A stretch of 64,000 nt of DNA, taken from contig NC_091013.1 in the NCBI RefSeq assembly GCF_041296385.1, positions 10,058,001 through 10,122,000 of the forward strand. The letters run 5' to 3'. This DNA is from Aphelocoma coerulescens. Taxonomy: Eukaryota; Chordata; Aves; Passeriformes; Corvidae. Below are positions 50,371-64,000 of the stretch, one piece after another. How positions within the stretch are numbered: the first letter of the stretch is position 1; every line of letters starts with the position of its first letter. The position numbers were made by a program, and so were the translations under genes. Below the pieces are notes generated by a model. It was not told where the DNA came from and ran no database searches. It was given only the letters and a program-made list of their open reading frames with translations.

Positions 50371-53300
50371 GTGTGTGCTTGAACACGGGGCTTGGGTGTA
50401 CTTTTGTGTTTGGCCAGAAGGTGCTTCGCTGGCAGCTTTCCAGTGTGGGGAGAGTGTTCTGCCTTCTCCTCATGCATTAAGGTGCCCCAAACAAAGAATT
50501 AGTGGGTGGTTTCCTCTTGGTCTTCCCTCAGGAGTTCTTGGTGCATGTGAAAAATCAAGTGTGTACATGGTGAGTGAAGCCTTTTTGATTTTTTTACATC
50601 TTTAGAAATCTTTTTTCTTGGTAACAAAATTCTTACACATTTTCTTCAGAGAATTGACCTAAGTGAGAAAAGGTCTTATTTATCCTAAATAAAACTTGTC
50701 CAAACCAACTCTTTTGGTTAGCTATTTGAAAGAGAAAGGATAGTTATATAGAACAGCAACATGGAATGCTGTGAAAAATAAGTTATTTGTGCAAAAAGCA
50801 ACTTCCTGCATCAAAAGACAAAGTAAATAAAAACATGATGTATCAGTCTGTTGTAACTCCCTACAGGAGAACTCTAGTAAGAGGGGATCATTTTAGTTTT
50901 TTCAAGATCTTTTAGAAAATTAGGTACGATAGTATTTTGCAGCAAAGATTGTTTCATTATTCTATTAAGAGTTTAGTATTTACCGTTTTTCTGTTCTGAC
51001 AGGGACATGTCAAAAAAAGGTATCAGTATCTCTGTTCAAAATTCTGATTATCTTTTAGACTGTGTTTTTCTTGTCGGTGGTGAAATGTATGGGCTGGACC
51101 TGGGCCTTCCAGTCCTTGAGTCATGCTTACTGTGTATATATTAAGGAGTAAATTTATAGTTATTTTTAAAAGTTCCTGGTTCTTTGTTTACTGGTTTTAA
51201 TGTTGTCTTCATTCTCTTGCTCCTGATTTGCAGTTGTCCAGTAGTTTCTATGCTTCCAGTGACCAACCTGATGTTTGCATTACAAAAAAAAAAAAAAAAA
51301 AAAAAAGGCAGGAGGCTAGAAAAGAGGCTTTGCATTCCAGCATGCTTCTAACCCCTTTTCTCCCCTTTTTTGTGTCACAAGAAGGTGGTGGTGGGGGGAA
51401 TGGAGGTGTAACACTGGTTTCTAATAGAGACCAAAGAGACTAGAAAAGGGGCCATGAAGAAACTGTAGAAGTGTGTAATTACTCAAAGTAAAAAATCACA
51501 TTCTTCCCAGCTGTAAATGCTTAAAACTATGTTACAATTTTGACTAAAAATCAATGTTGTCGCTCATAAACCTGATGACATCTACTTTGTTTTGAAGGAT
51601 GAAATGTGTGGATAGAAGTAATACTACATTTTACAGCTATTGTCTTACAGTGACAAGTACAATTATTTCGCCTTTATCGCAGCCATCTGTCTTGCAGGCT
51701 AATCCCTCTCATTTGTAAAAGTATATCCCCATGGTACATGCATCCTTTGGTCACCCACGTAGTGGCAAACAGCCACTGGTGTTTTCCTGAGGATACAACT
51801 CCTGCTGTGTCATCCATCAGTACTCTGCAAAAGCTCTGTCAGACCCATCTGCCTTCCCTTCAGTCCCATGGGGATAGGCAGCTGCCCAGTTTGTCAGCGA
51901 CCAATATTTTTGCTAGCAGATCTCCTGTTTCAGCAAGTCTGCTTCAGGTTAGTGTCTTGTATAAGTTCAGTTCTATTGCCATGATCTCAGGATGGCTTCT
52001 GCAAGTGAGAGTGGGGAGGGTATACTCTAGGAGGGGTCTCCAGGGGAAGATTTTGTTTGGGATGAGGTGTTTCTCTACAGATGATACTGTGCAGAGGCCA
52101 CACTTCCTGTTCTATTCCAGCATCTTCTGTTGGGGGTCTGCAAAGCAGAATATGTACGGGTTTTAACACATTGCTGAATGGTGGTAAAAAAAGGTCTGTG
52201 ATGCTATTCCTCACCAGTGTGCCTCTCGTTCTTACCTGTAAGTTTCAGAGTCTTAAGGTAGATTTAAAGGACATGCTGTACATAAAAGATAATTTTTCTT
52301 GGCTCTTCCAATAAAAGCATATTCTAAATGTGCTGCTTGAAATGCTCAGGTAAGAGTTTATTCCTGATTCTGATGAAAAAGTACTTGTGCATCACAACTT
52401 GGTCTTGCACCAGAGAGATGCTGAATTTTTTCATTTTATTTGTTTCCTATTTTAATTGAGAGCTCCAGGCAGAGCTTGAAGGGTGTGAATTTCAGCAATG
52501 TAAATATCTATTATTTTTGTCTTTTTATTGTCTATAGCTTTGCTGCTGCTCAGGAAGTTGGTACTCTAGTATTTTAATTTTTAATGATTGTTTGGGGTAT
52601 TTTTCTGTTTGAGAAATGCAAGTGTACTGACATGAAAAAAATTATTTTTAGTTTTGAATTCCATGAAAATAAAAATCACCATGAAATACATCCTGCCATC
52701 TTCTCTCTTCTTGTAGAAGATACTGGAAAGAGAACACAGTGTGGGTCTTTGGGATGGAAATGAGTCATATAGTGTGAGAAAAAAAGTGTTTTGTAAAACC
52801 AATATGGTTATGGGTTATTTTCATATAGCATTGCAACATATAATTGTAATGAAGATACCAGCAACATTTTCCAATTTGTTGGGTTTTTTCTTACGGTAAT
52901 GTTCTTTCATGCTGCAGAAATTCCAAGGTGAATGAGTAGGCAAATGCTGCTTTATGAGATTGATTCTCTCTCTGCCTTTGTAATAATTGGTTTTAATGAG
53001 TGTTGTTTTCATACTGGCTTTGAGCACTTTCTCATGGAAATATTTGCATTAAAAGCATTACCTATTCATTTTTTCTTTAATCATATGTAGCTTTGATATA
53101 AAATTTAAACTGAGTAACATTTTTTATTTACAGTTAATGTTACTTTGGAATTGTTTAAATCAGTATTTTAAATTGAACAAGGCCTTAGAGCCACTCTGTA
53201 AGACTGTGTCATTAACCTATAATTGTATATTGCGTGAAGTACTTTGTTTTCATTACTTTGGAAAAAGAAGTAATGACCTTGCAATTGACTCCTCTATTTA

Positions 53301-54482
53301 ACATTTTCATCTGAGCTTTAACACCATTGGAAGTAACTGCTTGCATTGACCACAGAAGGAGCCAAAGAAGCAATGTTCTGCAGTCAACCTAATTCATTTC
53401 AGGCTAACAAAGTTAATATTAATTGCTGCTTTACCAAGCCAAGGGCCTCTGTTAAATAAAAGTCAAGAATTTGAAACTCCTTTTTCTTTGTCAATTGCCA
53501 GCCCTGAGTTTTAAAATACACCCTGCAGACCTTAGGTTTTCCCATCAGGATACCTAACAATTGAGTAGCCAGTAGGTCTATGCTGCCTGACACATTAACC
53601 TAAACTGTTTAAGGTGAGTATGGAAAGTTCCTGTTACGACAAAGACCCATTTCATGCAGAAGTTATCTGGGAGATAGCCTAAAAATATCCTTTTTCCCGT
53701 ATTTGTCTGGAGTGCGTTTCTCTGCAAACCCTGTCAGTACTAAATAATCATCAGGCCCTACAATGTTTACTCATGTTGATAGGCAGCTCTAACAGCCAGG
53801 AGTGCCTCCCATTCATCTGTTCAGTATCATCAGACACAAGGAAGGCAGAGCAGACTGTCCAAACTGGCTGTCATTTCAAGAAGGCTGGGGCACATAAAAG
53901 CAATAAGTAATAATGACTTAGCTGGGGGACTGAGCATTCTGAACCACATGAAAAATGTGCTTTACTTAAAAACACGAAACTTGGCAGGTAGGCTTAGGAT
54001 TTGCTCAGGCACGGAACAAAAGCAAATATGGTGCTTTCTGATTGCCCACTGTAGAAAACTGAGCTCTTCAGAAGAAACTCTTTTGGTTCCAATTTTCTAC
54101 ATGTTCTTAAACATGGTAGGAGGAAAGTTTTAGCAATGTTATACAGATGGCAAATGTCAGCTTTTGGTGGTTTTTTTTTCCCTTCTTCTGAAAACTAAAG
54201 CAGGATCTATTTGTCCTAGTCTCAGTTTCTAGAAAATAAAATGGCTAAAGTGGTTCTTTTTACATCTTACAGTCTTAGAAAGAAGAAAGGAGATAAAAAA
54301 TTTGGGGGGATGAAGGGGCAAAGGGGCAGAGGTATGTTTGGTAGACCTTCAAGAGTCAGCTTGAATAACCATTCTACAAATATATCATCCAGGAAGAACA
54401 GCACCTGAAAAAACGATAGACTTCCTTCTTTATTTTTCTATAATAAATACGTGTTTTTAATCAAAATGGTCAGGAGATGGGG
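50371..54482 (+). other. DMD: Intron 2, unassigned
   Basis: No gene was recognised. It contains a 24-base A run (51283-51306). The 142-codon frame at 51738-52166 has no motif I recognise and an ordinary, repeat-free composition. The patch 53640-53930 is non-repetitive and of balanced composition. Confidence 0.65.
51283..51306 (+). repeat. Poly-A run
   Basis: About 24 consecutive A residues. There is no recognisable retroposon body upstream, so a simple homopolymer is as likely as a retroposon tail. Confidence 0.9.
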
Positions 54483-54937
54483 TGTTAGAAGCTTAACAAG
54501 GCGAGAAGCCCTGGCCCCCCGTGGGGGGAGAGAGAAGCAGTCCAACCATTATGGTTGATAAAAACAAGCTCCACTTATTAGCAATCCAGAGGCACTTATA
54601 TAGTATACCAGCTTGTTAACCCTTAAGTGGCTTAAAACTTATCAAAGCGCATTTCTGCTTCTACATAATTAGACTACATTGGCAAACTTCTACTAGTTAT
54701 GTTATGATTAAAAGAATTCAGAGTTCACTCTCCCTTCTCCTGGTAAGCACATCTTATCTGCACAGCTGCATCTCTTCAAAATCCCTTTTTGTTTCTCAGG
54801 CCTGTTTCTCACAGAGGGATTTTCTTGCAGGCCTTTGCTTTGTACAGTTCTTTTATTGATCCCATAATTCTATCAATGACCCATGCCCCTGATCCTTTAA
54901 TCATTTTGCAACAATGGGCTAGGAGTAATGCTCAACA
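54483..54937 (-). mobile_element. Probable LTR, avian ERV, antisense to DMD
   Basis: On the minus strand the block starts tgttgagcattact (at 54937) and ends gcttctaaca (at 54483), a TG...CA element with a TGTT/AACA inverted repeat, about 455 bp long. A TATATAAG box lies at minus 54602-54595, followed by ctaataagtgg, a variant poly(A) signal, and a GC-rich end, the expected U3-R-U5 order. I see no target duplication in the flanks. The outer limits may be wrong, or the copy may come from recombination. No internal genes adjoin it. Confidence 0.68.
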
Positions 54938-57900
54938 CTAACTGTTCATGAAAGATAAGATCAGTAACCACTGTGTCTTACAGTGAAAACCTTTGTAAAC
55001 ACTTGGTTGTGTTAGTGAACTGAAGGATAACTTTCAGATCTTGACTAGGGAAATCTAAGCCAAGTCGCTTTCCTTTGAGGAGGCTCATGGCTCAGCTTGC
55101 TTCCCCAGGTCTTGTCTAGCTTTTCTCAGTCATCCTGAGAAATTTCAGGAAGGGCAGCCTGTCCACTGGGCTCAGGTAGGCTCAGGAGGGTAAGAACAAG
55201 TACTGGTTTCTGCCTTCTGAATTGGCTTAGAAGAGAAAGTACATGAACATTTCTTTGTATCCTTTCAACAACTTGAAATAGGCTTGTTCCTGTGCAGTGA
55301 GCTAGAGCAAATTTGGGTCATCAATATTCCAGGTACAAGGAGAGGATACTTTCATTTTGCACATCTTTAGAAACAGCATGTTGCCTTGCTCCCTGTTGTT
55401 CATACTTTTAACTGTTAATTAAATTAACTGACATTGCAGCTGTTTAGATTATTAATAGTATCCCTTATATTTGAAAATGATTAGAATGATGATATTTTTA
55501 TGCTCTCACTAAATACTTTTAAAAATGGACTAAAACATCTTCTGTTTAAAAGGCAAGATGGCATAGTCAAGTCATGAATGTTTACTCTAATTAAAACATA
55601 TCCATTATAGTTAAAATTTGGTTTGAATTTTCAAATAATGTAAGGTATAAAGGATTTCGGTCTCAGGGATTTTTGTTGTTGATGTTCCACGATGACCAAT
55701 TCATAGAGCTCCTCAAGTGTCATTAACAGCCCGAGGGCAGGAACTTTGAAAGTTTATCTGGTTCAGTGATCATACACAAATATATCACCATGGAAATGCA
55801 TGGAGAATATATTGAGGAAATGCTTCTCAGCTTGAACATAAGAAGAGAATCATACACTTATGGAGTGTTAAGGAATTTCTGTCTTGATCTGACAGATGAT
55901 GAAACTGCTATTTTGAAAAGTCTTTTAAACGTACTTGTAATGGTGCTTGCAATTGCATAGTTTCTTTGAAGGGAAGGGTTGTTTGTTTAATTTATTGCTT
56001 CTGACAATTCTTTTTTCTTTTTTTTTTTTTTTTTTGTAAGTAGCTTTCTTTTCTAGCACTGTCATTTCCTAGTAAGCTGCTTCTGTGATGCCTCAGCTTA
56101 ATATTTAGGTTGTTTCATTTGAATGGCAAGGAAAGCTGGTATTGTCATAAGCATTATGCATTAAGCAAATGGATGAGATTGACATAGCTGCTATGTGTAC
56201 ACAATTTTCATTCCTCTCTTCATGTCTTTCCTAATAACAAATGTAGAAATGCTGTTAGTAGTTTGCTAATCTAGCACAGAATGCTTATAAAAAGATTTAA
56301 AAAAATAACTTAGTAGTTTAATACACTTATTCAAGCTTGAAAAATGAAATTTTGCAGTTCTGAGTATATTTCCAATATTTGGCAAAGGCGAGGTTTTGGA
56401 ATTAGTTGATACTAACATTACATGTCTAGTTTTGGGAGAAGCAGTAGATAATTGCCACGTAATTACAGAGATGAGAGCACTCATACCTGTTTCACTTCAC
56501 AGTGACTGACTCCTGTGATTCTTACAATACTTGAAACAAGGTTGAATCAGTCTGGCCAGCAAGATACCTTTAAATCAAGACAGCAGGATGTTGAGACTAC
56601 TTTTAAGGAGAGTTCTGAGTCTTTCTCCTGTAAGCAATTACATTGAGGCAAACAAATGCAGTACTCTCTGTTATGAGGGTATTGTGTTTCTTATCTCTGA
56701 GTGTTTTACACAGTACTTTAAGAGGAACTGACCTGAGTGCAAGTTCCTGTGGAGACTCTCAGCTCTAAAAACACAAGAGGAATTGTTTGTACCAACATTT
56801 GAACATCTGTAGTGTGCTGGGAAACAATGGTGCTTTATCATGATACTATTTTTTGTTGTTGTTGCTGTTTTGCACACCACCTCACATCTGCAACTCAATG
56901 AATGCTCCTAAGATTAAACTGAGAAAAGTTAGGCTGAAGCTGATAGTGGAATAAAACATTCAGCTTGGGAGGAAAAGCCTGGCATATAATTCTAAGGTGC
57001 TCATTTCTTTGACTAACTTTATGTGAATAGCAATTAGCTTTGTGTTAATATTCAAATACAGATGCTTTACTTGCAATTACTACTGGAAAAGATCTTAAGG
57101 AGAAATCATAATGCAGAAAAAAAAAAAAAAGTCAGTTTCATGAGCTGACCATAATGAGTGTAGGCAACTTTATGTAATGAATTTTCCATACATAAAATTA
57201 CCATCATTATGTAAATGAGCATCATCTGATGTAAATACCATAAACTCTGCAGAACAAGCTATAGAGTAACTGCTTTAATAATTTAACAAACCTTATGTAA
57301 ACAAGCTGCAGTGAGCAATGCCCTAACAGCTCTACAAACATGAGGTTTTGAATAAAATTCTACTGAACCTGAAATGGGATTAATATGTAGATTTAGAGAA
57401 CCGCCTCATCTTTAATCTGAAACTTCAGGTAACACTGTATTTCACTTACTATGAAAGTTACTATGAAAAGTTACTTTGTTTCTGTAATAGGTCAAGATGT
57501 TACATAAAAGTAAATAATTATTAAAAATAAAGTTAATTAGTCTTTTGATGTAAAGGAAAATACTCTGTAGTTGATAATACCTGCAGAATTATGTGAATTA
57601 CCTTTGTGATGAAAAGAACCAACTCAATATAACAAGTCTCTCTTTAGCCTGTTTATATGAAAAGATTTTATTTTTGTGTATATAGACTAATTCTGAAAGT
57701 CCTGAGAAAGACAAAAATGTTGATTCTGGAGAGTCACAGGCAGTCTTCTCTAAATAAATATACTTTAATATTTTAAACAGACAGTTTTAATAGAGAAATA
57801 GGACAGATGTTCCTGTAACTTAATAACCTTGCTCCTCTGCATTTTTGTTCTGCCAGATTCTAGTTCACTACAGAGAGTAACAGAAGTCATGGTGCTGAAA

Positions 57901-60900
57901 ATCCAATTTACTGCTCTTTGCTTAGGAAGGTCAAACACCCATACCACCAAAACAAAAAAAAGAAACTCATCTTTCTACATCTCCTACATTTCAGTGGTCT
58001 AATACCACTTTATCATTTGTACTGGTTCATAATAAAAAGATTTTTGTTTTCTTAGATGTAACATTTGCACTGTCACAGGATTAAATTTTTTTAATTTCTG
58101 TTTTTTTATTGTCTGCTTTATTTTTGGGGGCTGTTATCATGTGTGTTTTTAAATTAGATATGAAAAGCTTAAGAGCTCTGTTAAAGTGGAGAAATTAAGC
58201 TCTTAAAAGTTGTGAAATTTAAGAATTAGAGCTGCTTGTATAATCTTAATTTTGTCTTCTCTATGTTTATGCACAATGGCACAGTTTTTAATTTGAGAAT
58301 CACGTACTGGTTTTTTTCCCCTTGGAGTTACACTTCATTCAGTGCACAGGAGGGATAATGCTTACTTGATGATTGCTGCCTTCATCATTTTCATACTCAC
58401 TGTTCTGTGTGTAGCCATAGGCTTTATTTACTGCATCCTAATCAAAGCATGCTCTGATGACAAAATTTTTAATTTCCCTTGGCATATTCTATGGGTCTTA
58501 CCACTTTATATTTGAGTAGTTCCCAAATATTATTAATCATCATCTTTACAGTCCCCAGCTTTCATTGTGAGATTCAGGTGAGAAACTGAAGTACTAAAAA
58601 GCAAACACAAAATGTGTTTGCTGATTTTGGGTTCTATGGCTGTCATGCATTGTGCCTGATAGTTCAGAGGATTTTTTATTACACAGCACTTTATCTATTC
58701 CAGACAGAGATCCTCTTTGATTCTAACAGAAGAAATGTGTTTTCAACACTTCTTCAAATTCAGTACCCAGAAGATCAAGAGCACATAATAGTAATCCTTA
58801 GGGGGCTAGTTTAAATGATATAATGTGCAGGAAATGAAGAGATAGAAGCCAAACCCTCAGGGCAGCACTATCTGTAGAATTATTGTTTCATTTCACATTT
58901 GTCACACGGTTTCCACTCTCAGCAACAGTTCATACAAGGGGACTATGGAAAACAGCTTTACTGTGTAACCTGAGTTTTGTGTCCAGCTGGATGCCAAGAG
59001 ATCTATTCTGTTCACTGATTGGGGAAATGGCATGGGGTAAAAAATAAAATCAGTTTAGGATTGTATCATGATGCATGACTGCTCTGACAGCTTGCAGCTG
59101 TAAACATTCTTCTCTGAGTGCAGAGTAGGAAAAAAAATCACGCAAGGAAGAGGGATAAAGCCTGACAAGTCTTACTAAAGTCTCCTGATTTGAAAGCGGG
59201 AAGAAGAAAGTGGGACTCTGTGTGTGAAGGAAAGCAGACTTGGAGTAGTTAAGCAGAATAGTTACATGATACAGTGAAGATTTTGGAGCAATCTCAGATT
59301 GTCTGTACCCATAAGACAGTTCAGTGCCATCTTCCAAAGACCCCCTGTTGACAACTGGTCTACTGAGTCTTTTCTATTCTCTCTAAAGAAACAGTCAGTT
59401 CTTTCCTCTTGTTCCAAATTTTGTGTTTCACCATGTTCCTCAACCACATCCTATTTCCCTGCTGTCTTTGTCTACTTGAACAGTTGAAATAGAATATCTT
59501 TCTCAGTTCAGCCTGGCTGTTGGAAGATGGGTGGGAAGCACACTTTCTGCTCACAGCTTTCCACCTAGTTCTAGTCCAGCTCAGAGCTGCCAGGAGGAAC
59601 ACAAAAGTGTCGACAAAAGTGTTGCTAAGTTTCTGGAGTCTTGGGCCAATATGGAATTAGTTTCTTTAAGTTGCTGGATGGTAGGGTGTTAATGAGGTTT
59701 TGAGAAGTTTAGCTGTTTGTCTTGTATTAAAAATGTGATAAGCCTTTAAAATTTATAATTTTGAAACTCTGTTTTGGAAATTTGAACAGTTTTCCTAGGT
59801 ATGTGAAAATCCACATCTGCTATACAAAGGTGTGCAACTCCCTCCTGCCTAATCTCCCTGCTCCAGATCAGTGAAATAGCAGAGCTGTTTGCCAGGCATT
59901 TTTTAACACATGCCAGATATTTCTCAAGACCAGCAAAGCTGTTTGGCAGAATAATTACCTTTTCATTTTGCCCTGTTAAAAGGAAGTCCTTTGCTCTAAA
60001 ACAAGCAAACAAACAAAACCATAAAACCCCACACATTCTCCACCTTGGATGTCAAAGATAGGAAAATATATTTAAAAAATAACCATTTCTCTCTCTGTAT
60101 AGTACTAATGAGGTTTATATCTAAGATTATGTTAACCATATATGGCATAATAACACATGGGATACTGAGGCATTACAAGATATTTAAGATTTTGTATTAG
60201 TAAAATATGTACTTTCCCCCTTGAAAAAAAAATACAGCTCCAGTGAGTGCAGTACTGTTTCCATGCAGCTTTATAGCAGTGCTTCTTCTTGCTATAATTC
60301 ATTCTTAACATAAGTGCACCATATCAATGTACCTGGAGTTGGTAAAGGCTGAAGGGGAAAGGGAAAGTGTGTCCTTATATGCCAAATCCAAGGAGTGCAG
60401 GAAATGCAAGAAGAAAGTTTGTCATTCTGTTCTGTCTAATTGGTCTCTCTCCATACTTTGAATGTTGCAGTGAATGTAGTGCAATGCAAATGACTTCTGG
60501 TTTGGGTTTTGGTTTGGAGGGTTTTTTTGTAAAGCATTTCAAACAAAATTGTAGAGTTAACTTCAGGGCTCCATCTCTGTATGATTGTGCATGGTGGTTA
60601 AGGTGGTGAACAACCATTATAAGAGAGGGGGAAGGCATATTGCTTTGTTTTTCTGCTTCTGTTTAAGCTAAAGAATTGACATCAGTTGTTTTTCCTTAAT
60701 CTGCTTGCTTTGTTTTTAGTACCTGTAATGCATTTCTTTATTTATTTAAACATCTTTAACTATACCTTGAAATGCTTTATAATTCAAAAGATTACTTTTC
60801 TATCAACCGAAGCACATTTGGATTAAGAGTTACCAGGGATTCAGTAAACTCACACTTTTGCTTTGAATTTATCTAATTTTTAGGAGTTGACTGCCTTGGA

Positions 60901-63900
60901 ATTTGAAGAAAAAGATAGAAGCTTAGAGCAGAAACCCTAAGGGATCAGCTGACCTGATGTCTGGGTTTCAGTTTTATGAAATCTTTATGTTGTGAAATTT
61001 GAACTTAGCTGAGATATCTCAGCTTTTAACTGCAGCCCTGAGACTCAGCTTGATTTGAATCCTTATCCCATAGCTACAGAATCAATTTCCAAATTATTTA
61101 AAGTTTATCTGTAAAGTGCTAATATGGTCTCTAGTTAGGAAGTGAAGAAAAAAAGGTGAAAACAGTTGAGAGATCCATAGCAGCAGATTTTCTCTTGCAG
61201 CTGGCCAAAACACAATCTAACTAATGATCTGAGGAAAGCAGTTTTTCCTTTTTTTTTTTTTTCCCCATATAATTCATTGGCAAGCTTCCTGCAGTAGCTG
61301 CTTTGACAGATATAAAATTGCCTCTGTCTTTATTGCATGGTCCAGCCACTGCCAAATTTCCTGGCCTTTCTTGTTCTAGTGGACACCATGGTGCTTCACT
61401 GAGATCTGAGGAAGTAACATTCAGTGAAGTGGACATCCGTGAATTTACATATTAATATTGCCAAATACTCGCTAGGCAGTGAGCAATATAGTTCTCTTTC
61501 AGTTCAATCCTTTTAAATAAATTGTATGTCTGTCTTCTCTTTAATAATTATTGTTGACAGGGAGTGCTTTCTACATGTCCTTTGCACGTCATGCTTTGCC
61601 ATATGTGAGCACTGGACTTTCAACAGGGTGCAGGATGCTATGAAGCTTTTGCTCTTGTTCCCTACTGAAGTGCAGCTTGTGTTGAGAATCTTATGAAAAG
61701 GAGCAGGTTCCCAACTGAAAAGTAAAACTGCTGTACCCTCTCTGGTATAGGGATTAGAGGGGAAAAGGTAGGTTGTGTGGTCTTTGTCAGGTGCAGTGTG
61801 AAAGATGAGAATGCTGATTTCTGCACGGGGTTCAAAACAAATGTAGGGGGGAGTTAAGAGCTCAGCTAATTAGGTGGCAACTCGACACTGCTTGCTACTT
61901 GTACCCATCATTAAAATGCTTGCACATACAGTCATCTGGCTGGTCTGCCTCACTTAGCTAACCAACAGCTTGTTTATGGGGTCAGAAAATGATGAGAGGA
62001 ATAGAAAATTGGCCAAAAGAAAAAAAAAAACATTAAAAAAAAAGGGCAGGAAAGTTGTGTCTGTAGAGCAGTGTTGAAAATTTGGACAGAAGGACTCCAT
62101 ACCCAGAAAAACTAAACCACTTATGCTTATGGAACTGATAGTTATGGAACAGGATGTTCTTCCAGATAGTTTAAGTGAGTGTTTTTACTGTTTTAACACC
62201 TGAAATAATAGGGAATAAGTTTGAAAAAACTCTGCTGGCAAACACATTTTTTTTTTCCAGGAAGAACATACATTTTCTTTTTTGTTTTGTTGTTCTTTTT
62301 TTTGTTGTTGTTGTTTGGTTGTTTTTTTTTTCTTTTTTAGTAGCCATTTGCTTGTAATAACAGCTCTCTACTCTACAAACTGTGTCAGTGTGTGCATATA
62401 TCTTTTCTATGCTCATGGTGAATCCAACCATCATCTTAAAAAAGAACAGTTTGTTTCTGTCACTGAAGAAAATGGGAGATGGACCAGAAGGTGCAGTAAC
62501 AAAGGGAGGAGAGGGATTGGAATGCCAACTGAAATAATGTTGAGGTAGACTGGGACTGGGATTTAGGGAGGAAATATGAATTGGTTGCCTCAGATGTAGG
62601 AAGACTGAGCTGATAGCTCATCAGATTGTGGTATAAAGAAGATGTGAAGTCATCTCTTACTAGCATAATGAAGAGACAGGGAAGGTGGCTGGGGGAGAGG
62701 AGTTAAGGGAAGGTGTTCTGTGCGAGAAACTGATCCAGAGAGAGGAAATGAACACTGTAACTCAGTGTCACAGCACCCGAGGTAGCACCTACTTAAGTCT
62801 GACAGGAAGTCTGTGAAAGTAAGTTTTGCTGTCAGAGAGTTAATGAAGATGGGGAAACATTTTGGAGGGATCAGCTGGGATCTAGTGAATGAATGTACTG
62901 GAGGGTAGTTCCATGGTCAACAAAGTACCTAAGATTCATGTCCTCTGCTTGTGCATCTTCTATAGCAGCCTCTCTTTGTAACTCCTTCCACTTCTCTCCC
63001 AGAGCTGAAGTCAGTTTTTTAGGGATATGTTACTTTGTTATCAGTGGCTTGATTCAGAGCCAATACTAATACCAGCTGCAGCATGAATTGTTTTCCAGAA
63101 AACTTAGATTTCTCTTAAGACTGGTTTTCAGTACTGATATTCAAAATTGCTGTATGGATTACAAAATTTTACTGTTTCTCTTTGCTAAATTATTATTATT
63201 ATTTTTTTTTTTAGCATTTTAGTATCCATAAAACTGTTTTGTCCTTTGTAACAGCTTCTTCTTTCCCTTCACCCTACTGACATGCCTTCCAGACGTGACT
63301 TCCATGTCACTCTCAGCTGCGAGCTGTCATCATCCCTTAATGTTCCTTTTTGAGGCCCATTCAAACACATTCAGTGAAATGGAAGTTACCAGCAATGACA
63401 GTCATATTTTGTTGCATTCTCAGTGTGCATTCTGCTCATGGTAAAGATTGAGCAAGTGGGCCAGTACAGCATTTTCAGACTAATTCACTAACAGCTCTAC
63501 ATTTAAGGACTAAACTTCTCATTTGAGAATTAGAGATGTCCAGTGTAGTCCACTGAAACAAAAAGACTACTCTAAAGATATAGAACAATTTTTTTTTTTT
63601 TTAAACTAAAGCTTTTCAGGACATGATCACTCTTGAATAATATCCTTTATAATACCTTACATAAACTTAGAAAGAATAGTACAATACAAAATAAATTATT
63701 CAACTGTAGTTAAAAGTTGAGTTTCATTCACAGCATCATAATGGTTTGAGATACTGTAGTCGAAATTCAGTTTTTATTTTTCTCTTTTAAGTGTGCTTAA
63801 TGAAAAACTGACTCAATTTTTTAAGAACTTGACATCAAGAGAAATACCTGCTTTTCAGCTCGTTGACTAATTAAATAATGTTCAGTAGCTTATATTCTGC

Positions 63901-64000
63901 TCAGTTACCACACTGTTCAAAACCTTACAAAGATACTATAGCAGATAATGTTTGAACAAGTTGTGTGAAATAGTGATCAGCAAGGGCTCCTGTTTTCACT
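54938..64000 (+). other. DMD: DMD intron 2, distal part in window
   Basis: This is AT-rich intron without a recognised exon, RNA gene or transposon. It contains poly-T/poly-A runs (56009-56035, 57117-57132, 61247-61262, 63201-63213 and 63590-63602) and a T/G tract (62270-62338). The stretch 57140-57290 is rich in TAAT and ATGTAAAT motifs. All open frames here are short and lack known domains. Confidence 0.7.
62270..62338 (+). repeat. T/G-rich tract
   Basis: Poly-T with TTG and GTT interruptions, a low-complexity sequence that creates F/V/C-rich chance frames. Confidence 0.85.

Noticed and set aside
51738..52166. 142-codon plus-strand open frame
   Set aside because: No motif or homology is recognised, and a frame of this length is expected by chance somewhere in 64 kb.

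Overview
The window is vertebrate nuclear DNA, most likely from a songbird (oscine passerine). It looks like a small piece of a very large gene that is almost entirely intron. The only coding sequence I can support is one 62-bp exon at 27651-27712 on the + strand. It matches exon 2 of dystrophin (DMD) in length, reading phase and encoded protein (EREDVQKKTFTKW then INAQFAK), and has a branch point, pyrimidine tract, AG acceptor and GT donor in the right places. Positions 1-27650 are therefore the 3' part of DMD intron 1, and 27713-64000 the 5' part of intron 2.

The avian assignment rests on several CR1 retroposons and on the isoleucine-variant actin-binding motif. The songbird assignment rests mainly on a tRNA-Ile-headed, CR1-tailed SINE resembling TguSINE1 (13886-14016, minus strand) and on LTRs of passerine type.

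Layout: 1-13885 is unique AT-rich intron with a few simple tracts. 13886-14016 is the SINE. 14653-15170 is a striking compound satellite of TTCC and GAATTCC units. 15171-27650 is intron with one CR1 3' end (about 23700-23845), A/C-rich and pyrimidine tracts, and a 13-bp perfect AU hairpin about 290 bp before the exon. After the exon, 27713-40035 is AT-rich intron with an (AT)n microsatellite. 40036-40448 is a minus-strand CR1. 40449-46137 is mostly unassigned. 46138-54937 is rich in transposable elements: a sense ERVL-like solo LTR with a perfect 5-bp target duplication, a sense ERVK-like LTR, a sense CR1 with a decayed ORF2 remnant, and an antisense LTR. 54938-64000 shows nothing recognisable beyond homopolymer tracts.

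No tRNA or rRNA gene, CRISPR array, operon or second protein-coding gene is visible. The many short open frames on both strands look like chance frames in intronic DNA. I found no convincing undescribed biological system. The most unusual structures are the 29-site GAATTC/TTCC satellite and the cluster of LTRs carrying sense poly(A) signals inside intron 2.
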